From Elusimicrobiota bacterium (lineage in GTDB: Bacteria; Elusimicrobiota; Elusimicrobia; FEN-1173; JAKLIF01): DNA of 64,000 bases. This document shows positions 52,523 to 61,633 of the stretch, one piece after another. The stretch's first letter is position 1; every line of letters starts with the position of its first letter. Location: NCBI GenBank assembly GCA_022709755.1, contig JAKLIF010000001.1:248001-312000 (forward strand), read 5' to 3'. The notes beneath the pieces were generated by a model. It was not told where the DNA came from. It did not search any database and saw nothing but the letters and a program-made list of their open reading frames with translations. The position numbers and the translations under genes are program-made.

Positions 52523-54001
52523 ATGATCCCGGCCCTCCTCCTCATCCCGACCCTGGCCGCGCTCCTCGCGTTCGTTCTTCCGTCGGTCCGCGGAAGGCGC
52601 GTCACGCTGGTCTCCTCCGCGCTGGCTCACCTGGTGATCACCGGTCTCTGTTGGATCCGCCGGCCGGTCCCCGCCCTGTCGGGTTGGTTGTCCCTGGATC
52701 CGGCCGGACTTCTCTTCCTTTCCATCGCCAGCCTGCTGTTCACGACGGCCGCCATCTACACCGTGGGGTCCCTTCGGGACGAATCGCCGGAACGGATCCC
52801 TTCTTCCCGGGAAGACGATTTCTTCTTCTCTCCGGAATCCGAGAACGTCTTCATCGGATGTCTTCTCCTTTTTCTGGCCGCCATGACGGCCGTGACGCTG
52901 TGCCAACATTTCGGCCTTCTTTGGGTGGCGGTCGAAGCCACCACCTTGGCGAGCGCCCCCCTCATCTATTTCCATCGGAGTCCCCGGTCCCTGGAGGCCA
53001 CTTGGAAATACCTGATGATCTGTTCCGTCGGCATCGCCCTGGCCCTGGTCGGAAATTATTGTCTGACCGCGGCGCTGGCGATCGACGGCGGGGCCGACGT
53101 CTCCATGACCGTCTCGGAACTCATGAGGCAGGGAACGAGTTTCAACAAGTTGTGGTTGAAAGCCTCGTTCCTGTTCTTCCTGGTCGGTTATGGCACCAAG
53201 ATGGGACTGGCCCCTCTGCACACATGGCTTCCCGACGCCCACAGCGAAGCCCCGTCGGCCGTCTCGTCGCTCCTGTCCGGAGCCCTCCTCAACTGCGCGT
53301 TCCTCTCCCTCTACCGCATCCACCAGGTCTGCGACGCCGCCGGGCTCGGTCTGTTCACACAGGACCTCTTCCGGCTCTTCGGAATCCTGTCCATGGGAGT
53401 GGCCACCCTGTTTCTTCTGAGTCAGAGCGACTACAAACGGATGCTGGCCTATTCCAGTGTGGAACACATGGGGATCCTTTCCCTTGGGATGGGTCTCGGT
53501 CCCCTCGGCTTGTTCGGGGCCCTCTGGCACAGCCTCAACCATTCCTTGTCGAAATCGTTCCTCTTCCTGACGGCGGGAAACCTCTTGACGTTCTACAAGA
53601 CCAAATCCACCCGGCAGATCCGAGGCATCCTGAAAAAATTTCCCATCACGGGGATCCTCTGGATGGCGGGATTCTTCGCGATCACCGGGACGCCGCCCTT
53701 CGGTACCTTCTTCAGCGAATTCACGATCCTGAAGGCCATCCTGGAACAAGGCCGGATCGGTCTCACGTTCCTCTATCTCGGTTTTCTGGCGCTGGCCTTT
53801 ATCGGGATGTCCAGGATATTTCTCAATATGTCCCAGGGAGAACCGGATGAGACCGTTCCGTCGGCGAACGCCCGAAAGGAACCCTGGATCCGGGTGCTCC
53901 CGCCGCTGATATTGGCGGGTCTCAGTCTTCTGCTGGGTTTTTATCTCCCGGAAGGATTGATGCGCGTGTTGCAGGAGGCCTCCCGTTATATCCCGGGATA
54001 A
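52523..54001 (+). CDS. hyfF: Hydrogenase-4 component F-like proton-pumping subunit
   Basis: 492 residues, about fourteen helices, NuoN/NuoL family. Signatures: HFGLLWVAVEATTLASAPLI with the conserved Glu, GYGTKMGLAPLHTWLPDAHSEAP with the broken-helix Lys, MLAYSSVEHMGILSLG and GTPPFGTFFSEF. AAGGA precedes the ATG by nine bases. With hyfB it gives the complex two antiporter-like modules, as in hydrogenase-4. Confidence 0.92.
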   Translation: MIPALLLIPTLAALLAFVLPSVRGRRVTLVSSALAHLVITGLCWIRRPVPALSGWLSLDPAGLLFLSIASLLFTTAAIYTVGSLRDESPERIPSSREDDFFFSPESENVFIGCLLLFLAAMTAVTLCQHFGLLWVAVEATTLASAPLIYFHRSPRSLEATWKYLMICSVGIALALVGNYCLTAALAIDGGADVSMTVSELMRQGTSFNKLWLKASFLFFLVGYGTKMGLAPLHTWLPDAHSEAPSAVSSLLSGALLNCAFLSLYRIHQVCDAAGLGLFTQDLFRLFGILSMGVATLFLLSQSDYKRMLAYSSVEHMGILSLGMGLGPLGLFGALWHSLNHSLSKSFLFLTAGNLLTFYKTKSTRQIRGILKKFPITGILWMAGFFAITGTPPFGTFFSEFTILKAILEQGRIGLTFLYLGFLALAFIGMSRIFLNMSQGEPDETVPSANARKEPWIRVLPPLILAGLSLLLGFYLPEGLMRVLQEASRYIPG

Positions 54002-54007
54002 AATCAA

Positions 54008-55522
54008 ATGACGAGATCTCCCCACATGCGGAACGGCGAAACCATTTCCATCGGGTCAATCCCGTCGTTGTCGTTCAATGAATTCCGGCACGAAGTCCTC
54101 TCGGACCTCCAGCCGGGCGGAAGGCTCGCCACGATCTTCTCACTGCCCCTCCCGAACGGACGACACCGGCTCGTCGTCGTCAGTCTCGACGGAAAGGAAG
54201 GGGTGCTGCGGCCCTGCTCCACCGAGATCTCCCAGAGATACCCCTCACTGACCGCCGACAGCCCCCAGTTCCACCTCTTCGAGCGTGAACTCGCCGAACA
54301 ATGGGGTCTTCATCCCGTCAATCACCCGTGGTTGAAGCCCGTGCGGTTCCATCCGCCCTACGCGCCGGTCCCGACCATTTTCAGCGAGGACGGAGCGGTC
54401 CCCATCCCGGGCCGGATGCCCTTCTTCCAAGTCCACGGAGAGGAGATCCACGAAGTGGCCGTGGGCCCCGTCCACGCCGGGATCATCGAACCGGGTCACT
54501 TCCGGTTCCAATGCCACGGCGAAAAAGTCCTTCATCTCGAGATCTCTCTGGGATACCAGCACCGCGGGATTGAACGCCGGTTGACCGGCGGGCCCGACCG
54601 GAGGACGATTCATTACATGGAGACCGCCGCCGGCGACACCACCGTCGGCCACGCCACCGCCCATTGTGAACTCGTCGAATCGCTGGCGGGAGTGGAAGCG
54701 CCGCTCCGCGCACAAGCCCTCCGGGCCGTCGCCCTTGAACTGGAACGACTGGCCAACCACACGGGCGATCTGGGGGCGCTGGCCGGCGACGTCGGATTCC
54801 TCCCCACCGCCTCCTACTGCGGGCGATTGCGCGGGGATTTTCTGAATTTGACCGCCCTCCTCTGCGGCAACCGGTTCGGGCGCGGACTGGTCATCCCCGG
54901 CGGAACGGGTTTTGACGTCGACGCAGCGATCGTCTCCGAACTGATGGACCGCCTGAACCGGACGCTGGCCGACGTCAAGAACGCCGTCGACCTCCTCTGG
55001 TCCACTCCTTCCGTGATGGGTCGGTTCGAAGACACGGGGACGCTGACGCGCGACCACGCCCGACGACTGGGACTGGTCGGAGTCGCCGCCCGCGCCTGCG
55101 GACTCGAACGGGACGTTCGGTTCGAATGTCCGTCCGGACTCTTCAGGTTCGCCCACATCCCCGTATCCACCTATTCATCCGGCGACGTCTTCGCCAGGGC
55201 CCATGTCCGCTGGCTCGAGATCGAACGCTCGGCGCGGTTCATCCGGGAACAACTCCAATCCCTTCCGGAAGGACCCGTTCAGGTCCCCCTCACTCCATTT
55301 AAATCCAACACCCTGGCGGTGAGTTTGATCGAAGGCTGGCGGGGCGAGATCTGCCACTCGGCGATGACGGACGATCAGGGCCGATTCGCCCGATACAAGA
55401 TCGTGGATCCCTCGTTCCACAACTGGACCGGGTTGGCTCTGGCCATGCGGAACCAGCAGATTTCGGATTTTCCTCTTTGCAATAAGAGTTTCAATCTTTC
55501 ATATTGCGGACACGATCTCTAG
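54008..55522 (+). CDS. hyfG: Ehr-type large subunit (hydrogenase-3/4 large-subunit homologue lacking Ni-Fe ligands)
   Basis: 504 residues. Residues about 1-120 are a NuoC/30-kDa-like domain (FHLFERELAEQWGLHP, PVRFHPPY); residues about 150-504 are the NuoD/HycE-like domain (EPGHFRFQCHGEKVLHLEI, LGYQHRGIERRL). In true group 4 hydrogenases the L1 motif CGxC and the C-terminal DPCxxC bind Ni-Fe. Here the L1 region reads AAGDTTVGHATAHCELVES without CxxC, and the C-terminus reads DFPLCNKSFNLSYCGHDL. This matches the Ehr (energy-converting hydrogenase-related) group, whose reaction is unknown. No maturation genes are present, consistent with no Ni-Fe site. Confidence 0.88.
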   Translation: MTRSPHMRNGETISIGSIPSLSFNEFRHEVLSDLQPGGRLATIFSLPLPNGRHRLVVVSLDGKEGVLRPCSTEISQRYPSLTADSPQFHLFERELAEQWGLHPVNHPWLKPVRFHPPYAPVPTIFSEDGAVPIPGRMPFFQVHGEEIHEVAVGPVHAGIIEPGHFRFQCHGEKVLHLEISLGYQHRGIERRLTGGPDRRTIHYMETAAGDTTVGHATAHCELVESLAGVEAPLRAQALRAVALELERLANHTGDLGALAGDVGFLPTASYCGRLRGDFLNLTALLCGNRFGRGLVIPGGTGFDVDAAIVSELMDRLNRTLADVKNAVDLLWSTPSVMGRFEDTGTLTRDHARRLGLVGVAARACGLERDVRFECPSGLFRFAHIPVSTYSSGDVFARAHVRWLEIERSARFIREQLQSLPEGPVQVPLTPFKSNTLAVSLIEGWRGEICHSAMTDDQGRFARYKIVDPSFHNWTGLALAMRNQQISDFPLCNKSFNLSYCGHDL

Positions 55523-55542
55523 AAAAGGATGACCCCGACGCC

Positions 55543-56316
55543 ATGTTGAAGATCATCGCCGCTCGTTTCCGCCAGGGATTCAGGACGGCTCCCTATCCGA
55601 AAACCGCCCCCTCCCTGCCGGACCGGTTCCGCGGGAAACCCATCATCGACTCATCCCGGTGTCCCGACGATTGCCGCCGTTGTGTGGAGGCATGCCCGAC
55701 GGAGGCCCTCCGAAAGACCGGGGATTCCCTCCAGATGGACCTGGGTCGATGCCTTTTCTGCGCCGACTGCGAAAAGATCTGCCCTTCACACGCCGTTTCA
55801 TTTTCCAAAGACCATCGGTTGGCCGTCCGTTCGCGGAAAGACCTGATCCTCACCGGGGAACCCTTGCGGTTGGCCGACGCACTGGACGGTAAGATGCGCC
55901 GCCTGTTCGGCCGATCCCTCAAATTGAGGCAGGTGAGCGCGGGCGGATGCAACGCGTGCGAAGCCGATGTGAACGTGCTCAACACCCTCGTCTTCGACCT
56001 GGGACGGTTCGGCATCCAGTTCGTGGCCTCTCCGCGACATGCCGACGGCCTTTTGATCACGGGGCCCGTCACACAAAACATGGACCTGGCCTTGCGCAAG
56101 ACCTTCGAGGCCTTACCGTCGCCGGCCGTGGTCATCGCCGTGGGTTCCTGCGCCATCTCGGGCGGCCCCTTCATCGGGCATCCGGAAATCGCCGGATGTC
56201 CCGAGAAAAACATCCCGATCGATCTTTTCATTCCCGGATGTCCCCCGCACCCCTACACCATCCTCGACGGACTCCTGCGCCTGTTGGACCGGTTGGAAAG
56301 CTCTTCCAAAAAATAG
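55543..56316 (+). CDS. hyfI: Ehr small subunit: 2[4Fe-4S] ferredoxin domain fused to NuoB/HyfI-like domain
   Basis: 257 residues from ATG 55543 (MLKIIAARFRQGF, the typical HyfH/I start). Residues about 40-90 are a two-cluster ferredoxin (CPDDCRRCVEACP; CLFCADCEKICP), replacing a separate HyfH. Residues about 115-255 are the NuoB fold with all four ligands of the proximal cluster: GGCNACEAD, VGSCAISGG and PGCPPHP. Thus the electron path is complete although the Ni-Fe site of the large subunit is not. Last gene of the Ehr-type operon. Confidence 0.9.
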   Translation: MLKIIAARFRQGFRTAPYPKTAPSLPDRFRGKPIIDSSRCPDDCRRCVEACPTEALRKTGDSLQMDLGRCLFCADCEKICPSHAVSFSKDHRLAVRSRKDLILTGEPLRLADALDGKMRRLFGRSLKLRQVSAGGCNACEADVNVLNTLVFDLGRFGIQFVASPRHADGLLITGPVTQNMDLALRKTFEALPSPAVVIAVGSCAISGGPFIGHPEIAGCPEKNIPIDLFIPGCPPHPYTILDGLLRLLDRLESSSKK

Positions 56317-56356
56317 CCGCCCCCTCTCTACGGGCGTCGGCCGGTTTTCTGTGTTG

Positions 56357-56386
56357 TTGATGTGTTTCGTTCGTTTTTGCTAACAT
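56357..56386 (+). promoter_or_regulatory. Promoter of the tRNA-Tyr gene
   Basis: TTGATG, 18-base spacer, TAACAT with a TG-n extension. Transcription would start near 56393, about 29 bases before the mature tRNA. Confidence 0.5.
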
Positions 56387-56421
56387 CATTGAGCGTTCTT
56401 TGGATAATCGATTCATCAGAT

Positions 56422-56505
56422 GGACGGGTGGCAGAGCGGTCAATTGCACCAGACTGTAAATCTGGCGGGCCTGGCCCTACGAAGGTTCAAATCCTTCCCC
56501 GTCCA
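56422..56505 (+). tRNA. tRNA-Tyr (anticodon GTA)
   Basis: 84 bases. Acceptor stem GGACGGG / CCCGTCC with discriminator A; anticodon arm CCAGA-CTGTAAA-TCTGG giving GTA; long variable arm with GGGC-CTG-GCCC; T-arm GAAGG-TTCAAAT-CCTTC. The long variable arm and GTA identify bacterial tRNA-Tyr. CCA is not encoded; a run of T follows directly and may terminate transcription. Confidence 0.96.
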
Positions 56506-56592
56506 TTTTTTTATTCAATCCGTCGGCTCCCGGACCGGCGGACAGGGAAATAAGTCGAACTCGAACAAGACAGTCTCTTCCGGATAATCCCC

Positions 56593-58581
56593 ATGACCCC
56601 AGCGCACATCTTCTCCGAAATCATCATCATCTTCTCGGCCGCCGTCCTCATCTCCTATCTGTTCCAAAAACTCAGGCAACCGTCCATCGTCGGCTTCCTC
56701 ATCACGGGCGTCCTCCTGGGCCCCTCGTGCCTGAGTCTGATCGCAAACCAACAACTCATCGAAATACTGGCGGAAGTGGGGATCATCCTCCTCCTGTTCA
56801 CCATCGGCCTTGAATTCTCACTGAGCCATTTCGGTCGGTGGAAAAAACAGATACTCCTGGGAGGGACCCTTCAGATCCTGGTCACCGTGGCGGCGGCGAT
56901 GGCGCTGATCGGACCCATCGGGCTGTCTCCGGCGCAGGGGCTCATCCTCGGGTTCCTCCTAGCCCTGAGTTCCACCGCCATCGGGATGAAACTGCTTTTC
57001 GACAACCGTGAACTGGATTCTCCCCACGGACGAATCACCGCAGGGATCCTTCTATTCCAAGACATCTGCGTCATCCCGATCCTCCTCATCATCCAGATCA
57101 TCGGCAACAACCCGACTCAATTCTCGGTATTCCAGATCCTGTGGGTGTTCTTCAAGGGATTGGGGGTTTCTCTCCTCCTGTTCTTCGCGCTGCGCCTGTC
57201 GATCAATCCGCTCCTGAACCGGCTGGCGCGCCTCAAGAACAAAGAAACGTTCATCCTCTCCATTGCCCTGATCGCGCTGGGAACGGCCGGGGCCGCTGAT
57301 CGTCTGGGACTTTCACCGGCCCTCGGCGCTTTCCTGGCGGGGCTGGTGTTGGCGGAATCCCGCTATGCCCATCAGGTGGCCGCGGACATACTCCCCCTCC
57401 GGTACCTGCTCGGAAGCCTGTTCTTCATCTCGATCGGCATGCTCCTGGATCTGCGCTACCTGGCGGGCCACTTCCTATCCGTGGGACTCCTCACCGCGCT
57501 GACTATCTCGGTCAAGGCGGGCATCACCAGCATCGTCCTCTACCTCCTGACCCGCTCCCTCCGGATGTCCGTCCTGATCGGCCTGATGCTGGCCCAGATC
57601 GGGGAATTCTCCTTCGTGCTGGCGCAGATATCGAAAGACACCTACTTCCTACCAGAGACGGGTTTCCAGATGTTCCTGGCCGTCTCCGTCTTGACGATGA
57701 TCGCGACGCCCTTCATCATGCAGGCCGCTCCCAAGATATCCTTCTGGATCACCCGATGGGGATCCGCCGGTCCGTTGGTGGAAACCGAGAACCAGATCAC
57801 GAAGAAGATGAAGAACCACGTCATCATCATCGGGTTCGGGTTGAACGGACAGAACATGGCCCGCGTCCTGAACGAGATCGGGATCTCTTTCGTGGTGGTG
57901 GACCTCAATCCGAAACTCATCCAACTCGCCTTGGAGAGGAAATACGTCACGCTGTTCGGAGACGCCTCCCACGGGAACATCCTCAACGAGGCCGGACTGA
58001 TGAACGCGCGGATCCTGGTGGTGGCGATCTCGGATCCGGTCTCCACGCGGAGGACCGTGGCGCGCGCCCGCCAACTAAACCCGGACATCCACCTGCTGGT
58101 CCGGACGCACTATGCCGATGAAATCGCGGAACTGTACCGGCTGGGCGCCACGCAGGTCATCCCCGAGGATTTTGAAACGTCGGTCGAGATTTTTTCGCGA
58201 GTCCTGCAGGAACTGCACATCCCGCGGAACCTCATCCAAGCACAGACCGACATCATCCGGAAAGACGGTTACGCGATGTTCCGGGGGTTATCACTGAGTT
58301 CGGAGGCGGTGGCGGATTTTTCAGAATTACTCAAGAAGACGACGGTGGAGACGATGATCCTCCCGGAGAAATCCCTGGCCGTCGGGAAGACGCTCGGAGA
58401 ACTGGACCTCTCGCGGCAGGGAGCCGCGTCGGTGATGGTCATCATCCAGGATGGCCGGCCCCGGACCAACCCGGATGCCGACACGCGCCTGAAGGCCGGC
58501 GACATGCTGATCCTTTACGGCAACCACGCGGCCATCGACAGGGCCCAACTCATCCTCACGAAATCGGAACCCACCGCCTAA
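56593..58581 (+). CDS. Kef-type cation:proton antiporter with RCK domains
   Basis: 662 residues. CPA2 membrane domain of about 12-13 helices (residues 1-385; LRQPSIVGFLITGVLLGP, GRITAGILLFQDICVIP with the QD ion-binding pair). An RCK/TrkA-N domain (about 405-525; IIGFGLNGQNMARVL, VVDLNP) and an RCK-C/TrkA-C domain (about 575-655; GKTLGELDLSRQGA, LKAGDMLILYG) follow. Ligand-gated K+ or Na+ efflux in exchange for protons. It follows tRNA-Tyr by 87 bases and converges with the permease gene 13 bases after its end. Confidence 0.92.
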   Translation: MTPAHIFSEIIIIFSAAVLISYLFQKLRQPSIVGFLITGVLLGPSCLSLIANQQLIEILAEVGIILLLFTIGLEFSLSHFGRWKKQILLGGTLQILVTVAAAMALIGPIGLSPAQGLILGFLLALSSTAIGMKLLFDNRELDSPHGRITAGILLFQDICVIPILLIIQIIGNNPTQFSVFQILWVFFKGLGVSLLLFFALRLSINPLLNRLARLKNKETFILSIALIALGTAGAADRLGLSPALGAFLAGLVLAESRYAHQVAADILPLRYLLGSLFFISIGMLLDLRYLAGHFLSVGLLTALTISVKAGITSIVLYLLTRSLRMSVLIGLMLAQIGEFSFVLAQISKDTYFLPETGFQMFLAVSVLTMIATPFIMQAAPKISFWITRWGSAGPLVETENQITKKMKNHVIIIGFGLNGQNMARVLNEIGISFVVVDLNPKLIQLALERKYVTLFGDASHGNILNEAGLMNARILVVAISDPVSTRRTVARARQLNPDIHLLVRTHYADEIAELYRLGATQVIPEDFETSVEIFSRVLQELHIPRNLIQAQTDIIRKDGYAMFRGLSLSSEAVADFSELLKKTTVETMILPEKSLAVGKTLGELDLSRQGAASVMVIIQDGRPRTNPDADTRLKAGDMLILYGNHAAIDRAQLILTKSEPTA

Positions 58582-58594
58582 CGGCGGCGCCCCT

Positions 58595-59815
58595 CTAGAT
58601 CATCATCAGATACAGCGTCCCCGCGACGATCAGGAAGACCGTCAACGGGGCGCCGGCCTTGAAATATTCCCAAAACCCGACCCGCGCGTCCTTCTTCGCC
58701 GTTTCGAAGACAATGAGGTTCGCCACCGAGCCGATCAACGTCAGGTTCCCGGCGAGGGTCGACGCCATGGCCAGGGCCAGCCACAGGGAATGATGGTCGC
58801 CGGCCTGGGGGATGAGATTCACGAAGAAGACAACACAAGGGACGTTGCTCACGATGTTCGAGAGCACCGTACTGAGCCCCGAAATCCAACCCACCTGATA
58901 GGCGGTCGACCGGACCAGGCTGTCGTTGACCAGACCGAACAATGACTCCAACGCCCCGCTGCGCCGAAGGCCGCCCATCACCACGAACAATCCCGCGAAC
59001 ATGAGGAGGAGTTCCCAGTCGATGTGTTTGAAGGCTTCTTGGGGGCGCCGCGCGCCGGCCAGGATCAACAGAGAGGCCACGCTCAACGCCACGATCGGCG
59101 GAGGAAGATTCAGGGCAAACAACAGCAACAGCAAGGCGACGGCGGCCAGGCACACATAGAGAAGGCGCGTGCGCACGGGACTCCGTTCGGAGACGACCTC
59201 GATGGTTCGCGAAACGCCGAACTCGGCGGGATAGACCCATCGGATCACCCAGTAGTTCATGACCAACCCCACCGATGCCACGGGCCACAGATATCCGACG
59301 AAATCCAGGAACGGGATCCCGGAATGGATGGCCACGATCATGTTCTGCGGGTTCCCCATCGGCGTCATCACCGAACCGATATTGGACGAGGTGGCCAACG
59401 CGATCAAATAGGCATTGGGCGAAAGGCGGGCCCGTTTGACGATCCGCAAGACGACCGGCGTCAACATCAGGCAGATGGTGTCGTTCATGAAAAGAGCGGA
59501 GAGAACACCGGAAGAGGCGATCAGGAGGGCCAACAATTGTCGCGTCGTCCGGGCATATCTCAGGATGACGTTCTCCACCTGTTCGAAGAAACCGGTGATC
59601 TCCAGATAGCCGATCACGATCATCATCCCCAAGATGAAGACGAGCGTGTCATAATCCACCATCCGGTAGGATTCATCCATCCGGAGAACGCCGAAGACCA
59701 CCATGGCGACGGCCCCCAGGAGCGCCGCCGCGGGACGCCGGATATGGACCCCCGGGATGTTCTGGAAGGAGATCAGCAGATAGGTGACAACGAATACGAG
59801 CAGGGCTATTCCCAT
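58595..59815 (-). CDS. ArsB/NhaD/SLC13-superfamily ion permease
   Basis: 406 residues, about eleven helices. Ion-transporter-superfamily signatures: LFMNDTICLMLTPVVLRIV in the first re-entrant repeat and ALATSSNIGSVMTPMGNPQN, with a second-half counterpart near NIVSNVPCVVFFVNL and NLTLIGSVANLIVFE. Substrates in this superfamily include arsenite, Na+/H+, dicarboxylates and silicate; none can be assigned here. It lies on the minus strand after a REC-PAS-GAF gene, 57 bases apart. Confidence 0.88.
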   Translation of the reverse strand: MGIALLVFVVTYLLISFQNIPGVHIRRPAAALLGAVAMVVFGVLRMDESYRMVDYDTLVFILGMMIVIGYLEITGFFEQVENVILRYARTTRQLLALLIASSGVLSALFMNDTICLMLTPVVLRIVKRARLSPNAYLIALATSSNIGSVMTPMGNPQNMIVAIHSGIPFLDFVGYLWPVASVGLVMNYWVIRWVYPAEFGVSRTIEVVSERSPVRTRLLYVCLAAVALLLLLFALNLPPPIVALSVASLLILAGARRPQEAFKHIDWELLLMFAGLFVVMGGLRRSGALESLFGLVNDSLVRSTAYQVGWISGLSTVLSNIVSNVPCVVFFVNLIPQAGDHHSLWLALAMASTLAGNLTLIGSVANLIVFETAKKDARVGFWEYFKAGAPLTVFLIVAGTLYLMMI

Positions 59816-59872
59816 GGTGTCATCCTGGCAGGAGTCAGCGGATCATCGACAAAAATCGGGAAGGGGAATCAC

Positions 59873-61585
59873 TCAGGGGTTCTCCTCAACACCGATCTTC
59901 GAATGGGCCAAGGAGAGGACCGAAGAGAGTTCCTCCAGCGACTTGATCTCTTCCTCCTCGAAAAAAGAGGGGTCTCCCGAAAAAAAGGAGATCATTCCAT
60001 CGACCCGGGCGCCCGACTTGATGGGGAACGCGGCGAAACTGCGGGAGCCGGTCTGGCGGCATCCCTCGCGCCAACCGAGCGTGTATTCGTCCTCGGTCAA
60101 ATCGGGCAGCACGATCACCCGCCCCTCCCGAAGAGACTTTCCCCCGGGACTTTTATCGAAGAAATCCGACTTGAAGATATGTTCGATATCCCTCAAAGGA
60201 CAGGGGTGCCGGCTCCGCTGAGACATCATGGCCAATCGGCCTTTGACCCACAGGGAGATCCCCACGATGGAAAAACCGCCGATCTCGATGGCGATCCGGC
60301 AGACATCCTCGAACAACTTCCTCCGGTCGTGGAGATAGTCGACGATCTCGCCGAGACTGATCCTCATCGCATGGAGGCGGTTCAGCCGGGCCAACTTCTT
60401 CTCCGCCCTTTTCTTGTCCGTGATGTCGTTGTACGTGGAACACACCTGAGAGGGGCGGCTTTCGCCGGGAGAAAATTGGGGGATGGAATTGACCAAGATC
60501 CACTGATAATCCCGGCGGGTCGGGTTCCAGAGGCCCATCACCATGTTCTTGACGGGCAAGCCCGTCCTCAACGAGAACTGGACGGGATATTCGCTCTCGG
60601 TCAATTCCGTGCCATCCTCGCGGATGGCGCGCCACTTCGGATGAAGTGAAAACCGCCCGCTCTCCTGCTCCTCCGTCCAGCCGAGTATCTTCCGGGAGGC
60701 CGGATTCGTCGAGATGATCCTCCCCTCTGAATCCTGATAGACGACGCCCTGGGGCATCGTCTCGAACAAGGTCCTGTATTTCTCTTCGGACTGCCGGAGA
60801 AGGTCCGCGGTGAGGTGGCGATCCGTGACGTCGCCGTAGACCATCACGATGTCTCCCGAGGGGAGCCGGTAGATATAGCCGTTCACCCAGCGGGACGCCT
60901 GAGCGCCCCGATAAAAGACATCGACGATGCGCTCGGCTTTTCCGGTCTTCCGTATCCGCTGCATCATCCCGAAAAGGCCGGACTCTCGAAGGCCGGGCAA
61001 CACCTCCAAGACGGTGTGTCCCACCACCGCGTCGCGTTTCATCCTCTCGATGGATTCGGCGGCCCTGTTGAACTCCCGGATGATGAAATCCCCGGGATCA
61101 TCCACCGGATGGAGCACGATCACGCCGTCCGACATGTTTTCGAACAATTCGCGGTAGCGGGTCTCGGTCACACTCAATTCGCCTTCGGCGGCCCGTTTTT
61201 GCCGTCGGATCTCCGCATCGCGGAGTTCCCGTTCCACCGCCGGAACCAGCCGCATGGACCGTCCCTTGAGGATAAAATCGTCGGCCCCGGCCCGCATCAC
61301 CTCAACGGCCCGGTCCTCGCCGATCTGTCCGGAGACCATGATGAAGGGGACATCCCCCCCCTTCTGTTTGACCAAGGCCAGCGCCTCAAGGCCGTTCATG
61401 GTGGGGAGAGAAAAATCGGAGATGACCAGGTCCCACTTCCGTTTAGACAACGCCTCGTCGAGTTCATGCTTCGTTTCGACGCGATGGGAAAGGAGGGCAT
61501 ACCCCGCGTTCCGAAGATAATGGAGGATCAATTCCGCATCTTCTTCAGCATTCTCGATGATCAGGAGATTCAATTCTTGTTTCAT
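59873..61585 (-). CDS. REC-PAS-PAS-GAF regulatory protein without output domain
   Basis: 570 residues. N-terminal receiver domain (about 1-125) with phosphoacceptor Asp57 in LVISDFSLP, the switch Ser in IMVSGQIG and the conserved Lys in FILKG. Two PAS domains follow (about 140-265, YRELFENMSDGVIVLHP; about 270-395, YRTLFETMPQGVVYQD, ending STYNDITDKKRAE), then a GAF domain (about 410-565). No kinase, cyclase or DNA-binding domain is present. Like the 1,120-residue sensor it must signal through partners. Confidence 0.86.
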   Translation of the reverse strand: MKQELNLLIIENAEEDAELILHYLRNAGYALLSHRVETKHELDEALSKRKWDLVISDFSLPTMNGLEALALVKQKGGDVPFIMVSGQIGEDRAVEVMRAGADDFILKGRSMRLVPAVERELRDAEIRRQKRAAEGELSVTETRYRELFENMSDGVIVLHPVDDPGDFIIREFNRAAESIERMKRDAVVGHTVLEVLPGLRESGLFGMMQRIRKTGKAERIVDVFYRGAQASRWVNGYIYRLPSGDIVMVYGDVTDRHLTADLLRQSEEKYRTLFETMPQGVVYQDSEGRIISTNPASRKILGWTEEQESGRFSLHPKWRAIREDGTELTESEYPVQFSLRTGLPVKNMVMGLWNPTRRDYQWILVNSIPQFSPGESRPSQVCSTYNDITDKKRAEKKLARLNRLHAMRISLGEIVDYLHDRRKLFEDVCRIAIEIGGFSIVGISLWVKGRLAMMSQRSRHPCPLRDIEHIFKSDFFDKSPGGKSLREGRVIVLPDLTEDEYTLGWREGCRQTGSRSFAAFPIKSGARVDGMISFFSGDPSFFEEEEIKSLEELSSVLSLAHSKIGVEENP

Positions 61586-61633
61586 GAGTTGTTCAGGCAG
61601 GAGGATGTCCGCCGACGGGAGAGACGTTGAATA

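Noticed and set aside
48997-56316. Active H2-evolving hydrogenase-4 / formate hydrogenlyase
   Set aside because: The large subunit lacks both CxxC ligand pairs for Ni-Fe and no maturation or formate dehydrogenase genes are present.
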